Below the pieces are notes generated by a model. The model saw only the letters and a program-made list of their open reading frames with translations. It was not told the origin of the DNA and ran no database searches. The position numbers and the translations under genes are program-made. From Aquimonas sp. (GTDB lineage: Bacteria; Pseudomonadota; Gammaproteobacteria; Xanthomonadales; Xanthomonadaceae), in the NCBI GenBank assembly GCA_022241605.1, contig JAKOMQ010000002.1, positions 62,001 to 126,000 of the forward strand: a stretch of 64,000 nt of DNA. The letters are read 5' to 3'. How positions within the stretch are numbered: the first letter of the stretch is position 1; each line of letters begins with the position of its first letter. Shown here one piece after another: positions 17,992 to 25,890 of the stretch.

Positions 17992-19992
17992 CTATTGCTG
18001 ATAGCGCAAGATCAGGTTGCGAGTCACCGGTCCACCGGGCGGATTACCCGTGTCGGTAGCGGTGATCGGGCAGGTCACCACGAGCGAGGTATTTGCCCCT
18101 GCATTCGACTTCAGGTAGCTGAATTGGAGTTGGAACTCCGTGTCAGCGGACACCGGGCCGGAAGGCGTGATCTGGATGTTTCCCTGAAGCATACCGGCCG
18201 GGCTGCAGGTTCCCACGCTGATGACCAGCTGCTGCCCCGGCGACTCCGGGGGAACACCGATGCTCGTGTCGAAGATGAACTGCGGGAAGGTGATCTGGCA
18301 GAGGCCGTTGCCCGAGTCGAAGCAGTTGTTCGCACGCGAGTAGAGGCCAAGCGGGATTTGATTCCCATCCCCATCATTCATCGGGCCCGCGATGGGCGCC
18401 GGCGAGAGCGCCAGCTCTCCATACAGCAACTCGAACTCCGGTGGGGCGTTCACATCCCGCACCTCAAGGTTCACCCGAACCCGCCCCACGCCAAGACGGT
18501 CATCGGTGGCGGTCTGAACAATCAGCGCGCTACCAATCTGGGCGGCGGCCGGCGCAATGCGGACGTCGAAATGGTCGCCGTCGACTCCGATGGGCGTCAC
18601 CAGGTCTGCGTTGGGCACCAATGCGGGGTTGCTGTTGGTCGGACTGCCGGTGAGCGCGAAGCCTTCGCCCGCGTCCGGATCACGCACACGGCACTCGAAC
18701 TCCACAGCTGCCGGAGCGCCGCCGATCACCTCGTCCAGGGTGATGGTCACCGGCAGATCGCTGTTCCAGACCCAGGTGGACGAGTCTGCAGGCAGGTTGC
18801 GATCCGGGTAGCTGCAGGCGAACTGCGGCAGCTGGTTGGGCACCAGCTCGATGATCAGCGGGGCGCTGTTGTTGCCCAGCTGCGGGTCGAAGCCTGCATT
18901 GGCGGCCAGCGGGTCCGCGAAGGCAGCTGCGGCGAGCACGGTGCGATTGGGCGGAGTGCCCGAGATCACGGTGCGGCTGAGGGTGTAGGTGCGGTAGGCG
19001 CCGGGCGCCAGCGTGATGCCGGAATCCACAAGCGCTCCGGCGGCACCGGTGGCGGGTGTGCAGTTGGCGCCGGTGCTGGTTTCACAGCTCCATGTGCCGG
19101 GGTTGATCCGGGCGGCGTAGAGGTTCCCGGTGGGGACGAACTCGCGGACCACGACGCCAGCCGCCGGCGCTTCGCCCACGTTGCGAACGCGGATGCGATA
19201 GCTGAATGCGGAATTGAGTACTGCATCCTGCCGGGAAATCAGCAGGTCCCCGCCGGCATCAAGAATCTCGACCCTCAGGTCTGCCGTGCTCTCGAAGCCC
19301 GAGCGGAACATCGCGCTCTGGGACAGGGGCGCAGGCGGTGCGGGCGGATTGGTGGTGAGCTGCGCAAAGGGGAAACTGAAGCACTGCAGAAGTGGGCCGC
19401 GCTCTCCCGCGGCCTGCACCAGCGAGGGCGCGACCCGACCCAGGCCCGGCGCGTAGCTGAGCCCCAGCACGCCGCCCAGGTTTCGCTCCACACCGTTACT
19501 GTCGGTGATGCGCAGCGAGAGCCGATCGGTAGCGGTGTAGTAGCTCTCACACAGCAATGGTTCGATCACGCTGAACTCGGCCCTGCGCGGGGTCTCGCTG
19601 AGCCGGTAGTTGACCGGGCCGCCGAGCAGAATCGCGCCCTGGCCGGGAAACTGGATATTCAGGTTGGCGCCTGTCGCGAGCAGCTTGCATTCGGTGCCGG
19701 CTGCGACTGGCTGCAGCACCAGACCGCCAGGCCCTTCGAACAGCCCGAGGCCGCCCTTGGAAACCGAGGTTTCGCTGGGTGCGCAGAGCAGCCGGGCATC
19801 AAGGGGTTTGAAGTTTGCGGACTTGTGCTCCAGCGCCCGTTGGCCCGACTCGTCTCCGGCATTGGCCCAAGCGGCACCGAGCCGCGACGCTCCGTGAAGG
19901 CCGGTCGCATGTGCATCGGCCGGCCAAGCCAGGGAGCAGATTCCAGCGAAGGCGCTGGAAAGGACAAAAACTCGGGAAAAAGACTGCATCAA
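17992..19992 (-). CDS. Large exported protein of unknown function with internal FRSGFE motif
   Basis: I do not recognise a specific function. The 666-residue protein has a signal peptide (about 1-29, ending ADAHA). Residues ~55-210 form a first domain rich in short beta-type segments; a Pro-rich linker (NPPAPPAPLSQ) leads to MFRSGFE at 228-234. Then come repeated beta-sandwich-like domains: about 238-360 resembles the DUF11/conserved-repeat type (SYRIRVRNVGEAPA, LAPGAYRTYTL), and 395-530 resembles cadherin/Ig-like modules with GVDGDHFDVRI and VRVNLEVRDVNAPP. No catalytic motif was seen. The internal motif equals the C-terminal tails of the two metalloproteases at 9.7-12.7 kb, as though a tail had been followed by a second module. 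A terminator follows the gene. Surface or extracellular location is likely. Confidence 0.75.
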   Translation of the reverse strand: MMQSFSRVFVLSSAFAGICSLAWPADAHATGLHGASRLGAAWANAGDESGQRALEHKSANFKPLDARLLCAPSETSVSKGGLGLFEGPGGLVLQPVAAGTECKLLATGANLNIQFPGQGAILLGGPVNYRLSETPRRAEFSVIEPLLCESYYTATDRLSLRITDSNGVERNLGGVLGLSYAPGLGRVAPSLVQAAGERGPLLQCFSFPFAQLTTNPPAPPAPLSQSAMFRSGFESTADLRVEILDAGGDLLISRQDAVLNSAFSYRIRVRNVGEAPAAGVVVREFVPTGNLYAARINPGTWSCETSTGANCTPATGAAGALVDSGITLAPGAYRTYTLSRTVISGTPPNRTVLAAAAFADPLAANAGFDPQLGNNSAPLIIELVPNQLPQFACSYPDRNLPADSSTWVWNSDLPVTITLDEVIGGAPAAVEFECRVRDPDAGEGFALTGSPTNSNPALVPNADLVTPIGVDGDHFDVRIAPAAAQIGSALIVQTATDDRLGVGRVRVNLEVRDVNAPPEFELLYGELALSPAPIAGPMNDGDGNQIPLGLYSRANNCFDSGNGLCQITFPQFIFDTSIGVPPESPGQQLVISVGTCSPAGMLQGNIQITPSGPVSADTEFQLQFSYLKSNAGANTSLVVTCPITATDTGNPPGGPVTRNLILRYQQ

Positions 19993-20202
19993 GACACTCC
20001 ATGGCGGCGCTGGGCCGGACCGACCCGTTCGGGCACTGCTCCAAGTCTACAGTTAGGCGCCGCAATGTGGCCTGCGGCGCGCTCTGGATTTGTGGCCGGA
20101 GTGTAGCGGCGGGAGTCAACAAGGACTGAACACCGCGTAAACCTTTCGTGTGCTCGCCGATAAACGGCAGGCTCGCGCGGCCGCCCCGGTCACTCCACTC
20201 AG

Positions 20203-21108
20203 GTGCCGCGCGCAAGGAAAGCGCCAGTTTCTGCTGATCTGTTGCGTGCACTACACGAGGCGCTTGCGGGACCCTCGCGGGCAAGCCAGCATGCCCCCAT
20301 GCCGGCATTGCGCTCCAACTCCCGCTCGATCCTGGTGGGCGGCCCGCCCCGAGGCGGGGTCTGCCACTGGCTGTCACAGCCTCGCTACCGGGTCCACGTC
20401 TGCAGCACGGCAGCGGTCTCGGTGCGTAGCACAGCGGCCCGCCGTGCACTTTCCGCAGCCCAGTGGTGCCTGCGCGATCCGGAAACCGGCACGGTGCTGG
20501 CCCTGTGGTCGGGCGGGGACTGGCAGCCGACATCGCGGCCGGCCCGCGCACGTCTGGCTCGACTGAGCGCCTCGCCGGCCCGGGACCTCGCCGAAAGCCT
20601 TCGGCGCGCGCTTGGCATCCAGCCTTCGAACCCGGCCTTGCGCGCCTTGCCTCGCACGGACGAGGCTCGCAGCCTCCGTCTCGCCGGCGGTGACCGCTAC
20701 GGGCGCCCGCTGTTGCTGGATGCGCGGGCCGCCCGTGCCTTCAAGCGGATGTGCGCCGCCGCACGCCTGGACGGCGTGGTGCTGGAGGTGGTCTCGGGCT
20801 TCCGCGGCCTGCATCACCAGGCCGGCATTTTCCGCCGCAAGCTGGCGCGGGGTCAGACGCTCGACGAAATCCTTCGGGTGAATGCACCGCCGGGCTACTC
20901 CGAGCACCACAGCGGGCGCGCGCTGGATCTGTCCTGCCCCGACGAGCCGCCGGCGGAGGAAAGCTTCGAAACCACGGCCGCGTTCGCTTGGCTCGGCGAG
21001 CATGCTGCGCGGTTCGGGTTTGTCATGAGCTACCCGCGCAACAACCCCCACGGCATCGCCTACGAGCCCTGGCATTGGTGCTGGCACCCGCCACGGCAAC
21101 TGCGCTGA
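20203..21108 (+). CDS. M15-family D,D-carboxypeptidase (VanY/DacB-like)
   Basis: Probable zinc D-alanyl-D-alanine carboxypeptidase acting on peptidoglycan peptides. The catalytic part (about residues 150-300) has VVSGFRGLHHQAGIF, then SEHHSGRALDLSCP (first zinc His and Asp of the HxxxxxxD motif) and EPWHWCW with the last zinc histidine. The N-terminal ~130 residues are unlike the family and include a basic Ser/Arg stretch; no clear signal peptide is visible, so the export route is uncertain. The GTG at 20203 is the longest start; an ATG at 20299 (MPALRSNS) is equally defensible, as neither has a strong ribosome site. Convergent with the DUF2062 gene. Confidence 0.8.
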   Translation: MPRARKAPVSADLLRALHEALAGPSRASQHAPMPALRSNSRSILVGGPPRGGVCHWLSQPRYRVHVCSTAAVSVRSTAARRALSAAQWCLRDPETGTVLALWSGGDWQPTSRPARARLARLSASPARDLAESLRRALGIQPSNPALRALPRTDEARSLRLAGGDRYGRPLLLDARAARAFKRMCAAARLDGVVLEVVSGFRGLHHQAGIFRRKLARGQTLDEILRVNAPPGYSEHHSGRALDLSCPDEPPAEESFETTAAFAWLGEHAARFGFVMSYPRNNPHGIAYEPWHWCWHPPRQLR

Positions 21109-21131
21109 GAACGCGCAAAAACTTCGACCGT

Positions 21132-21764
21132 CTATTCCGCTGGGGGCTCCTGTGGCGCGCTCTGGGACATCAGCTTGCGGCGCTGCCGCTCCCGCACGCG
21201 GCGGCGCCAGGCCACGGAAGTGTTGAGGCGCCACGCCCAGTTGGCAGCCAGGTAAGCGAGCAGCCCGCCGCTGATCGCAATGATCGCGATACCGACCAAC
21301 AGCGGCTTGCCCAAGCTGCGCAAACGCAGCCAGCTCCGCTTGATCCAGCCCAGTTGCTCCGCATCGGGGATGGGTGGGATCACCAGCAGCGGGTCAGGCC
21401 AAGCGGCCCCCTCCTCCGGTGCGGACAGCGCCTGCATGCGCTCGTCCTCGCCAACCAATGCAGCACCCAGCCTGTAGGCGCCGTAATAGATCGCCGGGAA
21501 CGTGACGGGATTGCTGACGAAGGTGCTGGCGATCGCCACCGGCACGTTTGCACGCAACATCACGGCAGCGGCCGCCGCCAGCGGAATCTGGGCAATGGGG
21601 AACAGCAGGCCGAAGAAAACACCCAGCGAAAAACCGAGCGCGATGCCGCGACGGCTCAGATGCCACAGCCGCGGGTGATGCAGCGTAGGCCCCAGCCAGC
21701 GCAACCAGCGGTTGTCGCGCACGCTTTCAGGCTTCGGCAGCAAGCGCTTGAGACGCCGTCTCAT
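21132..21764 (-). CDS. DUF2062 family inner-membrane protein
   Basis: A 210-residue membrane protein of the DUF2062 family, whose biochemical role is not known to me. The family core is clear: a basic N-terminus, the helix GIALGFSLGVFFGLLFPI, a second hydrophobic helix LAAAAAVMLRANVPVAI followed by the signature STFVSNPVTFPAIYYGAYRLG, and a final helix (LLVGIAIIAISGGLLAYLA) with an Arg-rich cytoplasmic tail. The start at 21764 (MRRRLKRLLPKP) was chosen because upstream in-frame sequence is not family-like. It is downstream of the amidohydrolase gene on the same strand after a 149-base gap in which no promoter could be assigned. Confidence 0.85.
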   Translation of the reverse strand: MRRRLKRLLPKPESVRDNRWLRWLGPTLHHPRLWHLSRRGIALGFSLGVFFGLLFPIAQIPLAAAAAVMLRANVPVAIASTFVSNPVTFPAIYYGAYRLGAALVGEDERMQALSAPEEGAAWPDPLLVIPPIPDAEQLGWIKRSWLRLRSLGKPLLVGIAIIAISGGLLAYLAANWAWRLNTSVAWRRRVRERQRRKLMSQSAPQEPPAE

Positions 21765-21913
21765 GCTTGCCCGCGGAGCCGAGCCCCGTCCCCTGCCGCC
21801 GTCATGCAAGGCCCCGCACACCGAGTCGAATAAGCGTGCAGTAAACCACGGCCAGCCGCAGCCCAGAGGCGGACACGCGCGCCACATTCAGGCGGCATGT
21901 CGGCGCCCTGCTC

Positions 21914-23587
21914 TCAACGAGGATGCACGCGGCGGCCGTCAACCCAGGTGGACTCCACCCGCAGGTCGAGGATGTCGGCCGGATCCAGACCCTCCAAAGC
22001 TCGGGACAGAAACACGAAGTCAGCACGCTTGCCGGGCTCCAGGCTGCCGACCTCGGCCTCGGCGAAGCCGGAGTAGGCGGCCTGCAGGGTGAAGCCGCGC
22101 AGGGCTTCGTCCAGACTCAGAAGCTGGCTGGCCAGCCAACCGCCCTCGGGCCAGCCGCGAGCGTCCTGACGGGTGGCGGCGGCATGCAGGCCCAGCACCG
22201 GGTCGACCTCCTCCACCGGGAAATCCGAGCCCAGCGCGAGCAGCGCACCCGCTTCGACCATGCGCCGCCACGCATAGGCGCCGGCCAGCCGCGCCGGGCC
22301 CAGCCGGTCCTGCGCCCAGCGCATGTCGCTGGTGGCATGGGTGGGCTGCATGGAGGCAATCACCCCGAGCCGGGGGAAACGCGGGATGTCGTCCAGGCTC
22401 ACCACCTGCGCGTGCTCGATGCGCCAGCGGTGGTCGGCGGAGGCGGATTCGCCGAGCACGCGCTCGAAGCCGTCGAGTACGACCCGGTTTCCGCGGTCGC
22501 CGATGGCGTGGGCCGCCACCTGCACGCCGCAGTCGCGGGCCTTGGCCAAGGTCTTTTCGAAGGCGCTGGGCTCGGCCAGCAGCAGGCCGCGGTTGCCGGG
22601 CTCGTCGCTGTAGTCTTCGATCAGGGCGGCACCGCGGCTGCCGAGCGCACCGTCGATATAGAGCTTGACCGCGCGCATCTGCAGGCGGCCTCCAGGATGG
22701 CGGTAATGGCCCATGGCGCAGAGCGCATCCAGTGCCTCGGCATCGCCATTGGCCATGGCATACACGCGCAGCGGCAGTCGGCCCTCATCCGCGAAGCGCC
22801 GGTACAGCGCCAGCTGGCGCAGGGAGACGCCAGCGTCGTGGACCCCTGTGAGTCCAAAGCGCACGGCCTCCTGCACGGCCTTCTGAAGGGCCAGCGCCTC
22901 CACTTCAGCCGAGGGCCGGGGAATGGCGGCGTTTACCAGGTCCTCGGCGGTGTCGATGAAGACGCCGGTCGGGCGGCCCTCTGGGTCGCGCAGGATGCGC
23001 CCGCCCTCGGGCTGCCAGTCGCCCTCCAGCGGCTGGCTGGCGAAAGCCAGCGCCGCACTGTTGCCCCACGCGGCATGGCCGTCGATGCGCTCCAGCCAGA
23101 CCGGGCGATCAGGGAAGTGCGCGTCAAGGTCGGCGGCGGTGGGGAACTCGCCGCCGGGCCAGCGCGTCTGGTCCCAGCCGCGGCCGAGCAGCCATTCGCC
23201 CTCGGGCAGGTCGCGGACATGCGCCTGCAGGCGCTGGATCACCTCTTGCTTGCTGGAAGCGCCCACGAGATTCGCGCGCAGCAGAGCATGGCCGAGATTG
23301 ATCAGGTGGCCATGTGCGTCGATCAGGCCGGGCACCACGGTGCTGCCGCCGGCGTCAATGCGTGCTGCTCCGGCATGGCGTTCGACCAGCGCAGCGCTGT
23401 CACCCAGCTCCAACAGCCGCCCCTGTGCGTCCCAGGCCATTGCCTCGACCACGCGTCCATCAGCGTCCAGAGTGTGGATACGGGCGTTGTGGAGCAGCGT
23501 ATGGGCCTCGGCGGCGGCAGTGGTGGCGGCCGATACGGATAGAACGAGACCGAGGGCAAGGCCGAGGCGGGTGGAGGACAGCGACAT
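21914..23587 (-). CDS. Exported metal-dependent amidohydrolase (YtcJ-like, Amidohydro_3)
   Basis: A 557-residue amidohydrolase-superfamily enzyme with an N-terminal signal peptide (about 1-26, SAATTAAAEA), so probably periplasmic. The metal-binding HxH is in DAHGHLINLG, followed by the family motifs LGRGWDQTRWPGGEFP and WLERIDGHAAW; later come AVKLYIDGALGSRGAAL, VAAHAIGDRG and WRIEHAQ, with the C-terminal ALGSDFPVEEVDP carrying the catalytic Asp. These are the hallmarks of YtcJ-type hydrolases, which act on cyclic amide or amine substrates; the real substrate is not predictable. It begins 111 bases downstream of the glycine-zipper gene, separated by a terminator. Confidence 0.88.
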   Translation of the reverse strand: MSLSSTRLGLALGLVLSVSAATTAAAEAHTLLHNARIHTLDADGRVVEAMAWDAQGRLLELGDSAALVERHAGAARIDAGGSTVVPGLIDAHGHLINLGHALLRANLVGASSKQEVIQRLQAHVRDLPEGEWLLGRGWDQTRWPGGEFPTAADLDAHFPDRPVWLERIDGHAAWGNSAALAFASQPLEGDWQPEGGRILRDPEGRPTGVFIDTAEDLVNAAIPRPSAEVEALALQKAVQEAVRFGLTGVHDAGVSLRQLALYRRFADEGRLPLRVYAMANGDAEALDALCAMGHYRHPGGRLQMRAVKLYIDGALGSRGAALIEDYSDEPGNRGLLLAEPSAFEKTLAKARDCGVQVAAHAIGDRGNRVVLDGFERVLGESASADHRWRIEHAQVVSLDDIPRFPRLGVIASMQPTHATSDMRWAQDRLGPARLAGAYAWRRMVEAGALLALGSDFPVEEVDPVLGLHAAATRQDARGWPEGGWLASQLLSLDEALRGFTLQAAYSGFAEAEVGSLEPGKRADFVFLSRALEGLDPADILDLRVESTWVDGRRVHPR

Positions 23588-23639
23588 GAGCGGACGATCC
23601 CGGGTAGAAGGGCGCCACTGTGCCGAGCAGCCCCAAAAT

Positions 23640-23676
23640 GAACAAGCCGCGCTGCACGATGCAGCGCGGCTTGTTC
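23640..23676 (-). terminator. Rho-independent terminator after the glycine-zipper gene
   Basis: Perfect 16-bp inverted repeat (23640-23655 with 23661-23676, five-base loop) lying 23 bases past the stop at 23699. On the minus strand the stem is followed by ATTTTGGGG, a short T-rich tail. It isolates the glycine-zipper gene from the amidohydrolase gene. Confidence 0.8.
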
Positions 23677-23698
23677 GGGTGCAGGCGAGCGGGAACTG

Positions 23699-24262
23699 CT
23701 AGTGCACGGGGCGCACGTCGACGCGGACGCGGATGCGGTCACCGGGGTGATGATCGGTACGCGTCCAGTGCGTGCGCCCCTGGTAGCGGTAGGCGACGTC
23801 GTAGCCCATCACGTGCTCCTCGCGACGGTGCTCGGTCACCACCCGGCAGCGCTGCTCGTAGCTGATGTACTCGCGACCATGGCTGTAGCGGCCGCCGGAG
23901 TGACGCTGCGAATCGCGGACCATGGCATAGCCAAGTGCGGCACCCGCGGCGGTTGCCGCATCACGGCCGCGACCGTTGCCGAACTGGTTGCCGACGACGC
24001 CACCGACGATGCCGCCAAGCAGCGCGGGAGTGCGGTCGCGGCTGCCGCCGTGGTAGCGGGCCGGCTCGCGGTAGGTGACCGGCTGGCTCCAGCATTCATC
24101 GCGGCTGATCGGGTGATGGACCGTCTGGAAGATCGGGCGGACGTCGACCACGCGCGCCCAGTCGTACTCGGCATGGCCGCCGCGAGCGGATACGGCGCTG
24201 CCCGCCACAAGGGCGAAAGCGCCGAGGCCGAGGGCAAGAAAACGGAGGCTGGAACGCTGCAT
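23699..24262 (-). CDS. Exported glycine-zipper (2TM) protein
   Basis: A 187-residue envelope protein of unknown role. It has a signal peptide (about 1-26), a Tyr/His/Arg-rich mature part with two pairs of cysteine-containing segments (RDECWSQPV and EQRCRVV), and a central glycine zipper with small residues every four positions (LLGGIVGGVVGNQFG and ATAAGAALGYAMV, about 81-115), as in RcsF/SlyB-type and other '2TM glycine zipper' proteins. The remainder is basic and hydrophilic and ends in VRVDVRPVH. A good AGGAG ribosome site precedes the ATG at 24262, and a strong terminator follows, so it is probably transcribed on its own. Confidence 0.82.
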   Translation of the reverse strand: MQRSSLRFLALGLGAFALVAGSAVSARGGHAEYDWARVVDVRPIFQTVHHPISRDECWSQPVTYREPARYHGGSRDRTPALLGGIVGGVVGNQFGNGRGRDAATAAGAALGYAMVRDSQRHSGGRYSHGREYISYEQRCRVVTEHRREEHVMGYDVAYRYQGRTHWTRTDHHPGDRIRVRVDVRPVH

Positions 24263-24352
24263 GGTCGACTCCTGTCGCGAGTGCCGGCGGATCCGGCGAG
24301 GCTGACGCTAGGAGCGCGGCACTGAATTCATTCTGAACCCGACCGGCCGCGT

Positions 24353-25117
24353 TCAGCCGGCGGAAACCCTCCTGAATGAGGGGCTTACAGAGCTTCCGGG
24401 GACCGTCCGGCGCAGCCACCCCAGCGCGTGCTGCGCCAACGCCCCTGCGGCCGGCCCCAGCAGCGGCGCGACATGGCTACCCGGCACGCGAAGCAGTCCC
24501 GCCCCCAGTGCCTCCGCCAGCGCGGCGGACACGGCCGCCGGCACCTCTGCATCGTGCGCACTGGCGATCATGAGGATCGGACAGGACGGCGTATCAAAAA
24601 CCTGCCCGCTGCGCGCATGCGCAAGCAGGGCCGAGCTGCAGTCGCGCCAGCCGCGGAACACCGCCAATGCATCGACTGGATCGAGCTCGGGGATCGCTCG
24701 CCGCGTGCCGGAAAGGCTGGCACGCAGGCCCCAATCGGGCACATGCTCCAGACGTCGAGCTGGCAGCAGCTGCGACCAAGGCTCCGGTGGCAGGGGGTTG
24801 ACGAGGATCAGGGCTGCGGCGGCCAGCGGCGCAGCCAGCTGCAGCGCCAGCAAACCGCCCAGGCTCGCGCCCACCAACACCGGCGCTGGCGGCAGCGAGG
24901 CCTGCAGCGCGCCGCGCACGGCCGCCAGAGCGTCCTGATCGGGAAGCCACGGTGACAGCACGGACAGGCCCTCAGCGCGCCACAGCCTGCTCCAGCAATC
25001 CCATTCCCAAGCACCTCCACCGGCGCCGTGCAGGAACACCGCCGTGGGCCCCGCAGCGTGCCCCCGGCTGCGGCTTCTGCCAGACTCTCCGGCCCTCATC
25101 CGCGTTGGATCCGCCAT
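24353..25117 (-). CDS. Alpha/beta hydrolase
   Basis: A 254-residue alpha/beta-hydrolase-fold protein. The oxyanion-hole motif HGAGGGAWEWD is near residues 30-40, the nucleophile elbow GASLGG near 83-88, the catalytic acid in IASAHDAEVP near 185-194, and the catalytic histidine in VPGSHVAPLLG near 212-222, so the triad Ser-Asp-His is complete. Substrate is unknown; family members include esterases, lactonases and thioesterases. Its ATG at 25117 shares one base with the apparent TTG start of divergent gloB; a second in-frame ATG at 25099 would separate them by 18 bases. The N-terminal ~24 residues are Arg/Ser/Gly-rich and may not be translated. Confidence 0.82.
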   Translation of the reverse strand: MADPTRMRAGESGRSRSRGHAAGPTAVFLHGAGGGAWEWDCWSRLWRAEGLSVLSPWLPDQDALAAVRGALQASLPPAPVLVGASLGGLLALQLAAPLAAAALILVNPLPPEPWSQLLPARRLEHVPDWGLRASLSGTRRAIPELDPVDALAVFRGWRDCSSALLAHARSGQVFDTPSCPILMIASAHDAEVPAAVSAALAEALGAGLLRVPGSHVAPLLGPAAGALAQHALGWLRRTVPGSSVSPSFRRVSAG

Positions 25118-25890
25118 TGCCTCTTCTCCGTCCCCTGCCCGCCTTTGAAGACAACTACATCTGGCTGCAGTACGCGCCGGACGGCTCGGCGCTGGTGGTG
25201 GACCCGGGCGACGCCGCCGTGGTGCTGCGCGAAGTGGAGGCCGGCCTGCACCTTCGGGCGGTGCTGATCACCCATCACCATGCCGATCATATCGGCGGTC
25301 TCATGGAACTGCAGTCGCGTCTGGGGCTGCCCTGTTATGGGCCGCAGGATGATCGCATTCCGGATGTGCTCAGCCGGGTCGGCGGTGGCGACAGAATCCA
25401 GCCGCCGGAGTGGCCCTGGCCGATCGAGGTGCTGGCGGTGCCGGGCCACACCCGCAGCCATATCGCCTTCCTGAGCGCTGGCGCACTGTTCTGCGGCGAT
25501 ACGCTGTTCAGCCTCGGCTGCGGCCGGCTGTTCGAGGGAAGCCCCGCACAGATGCTGGACTCGCTGGATCGTCTGAATACGCTGCCAGCCGACACGCTCG
25601 TGTGCTGCACGCACGAGTACACGCTGGCGAATGCGCGCTTCGCGCTGGAAGCCGAGCCGGGCAACCCCGCGCTGCGGGCGCGCATCGCCGAGGTGGAAGC
25701 CCGTCGGGCGGCCGGCCTGGCCAGCCTGCCGGTGGCCCTGCAGCGGGAGCGCGACTGCAACCCCTTCCTGCGGGTGCGCCAGCCGGGCGTCCTGGCAACG
25801 CTGCAGGCGCGTAGAGGGCTGGCCGCAGGCGCCGATCCGGTGGCCGCGTTCGCGGCCCTGCGTGGGTGGAAGGACGAGTTTCGCGGATGA
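25117..25890 (+). CDS. gloB: Hydroxyacylglutathione hydrolase (glyoxalase II)
   Basis: Hydrolyses S-lactoylglutathione to lactate and glutathione, the second step of methylglyoxal detoxification. The metallo-beta-lactamase core is complete: THHHADHIGG (two-metal HxHxDH) at about 52-61, AVPGHTRSH with the next histidine, LFCGDTLFSLGCGRLFEG with the bridging aspartate and the glyoxalase-II GCGR signature, and CCTHEYTLAN with the last histidine. No ATG or GTG lies between the upstream boundary of homology and PLLRPLPAFEDNY; the first suitable codon is TTG at 25117, giving 257 residues (E. coli 251). The stop overlaps the mltD start (ATGA), so the two are coupled. Confidence 0.92.
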   Translation: MPLLRPLPAFEDNYIWLQYAPDGSALVVDPGDAAVVLREVEAGLHLRAVLITHHHADHIGGLMELQSRLGLPCYGPQDDRIPDVLSRVGGGDRIQPPEWPWPIEVLAVPGHTRSHIAFLSAGALFCGDTLFSLGCGRLFEGSPAQMLDSLDRLNTLPADTLVCCTHEYTLANARFALEAEPGNPALRARIAEVEARRAAGLASLPVALQRERDCNPFLRVRQPGVLATLQARRGLAAGADPVAAFAALRGWKDEFRG

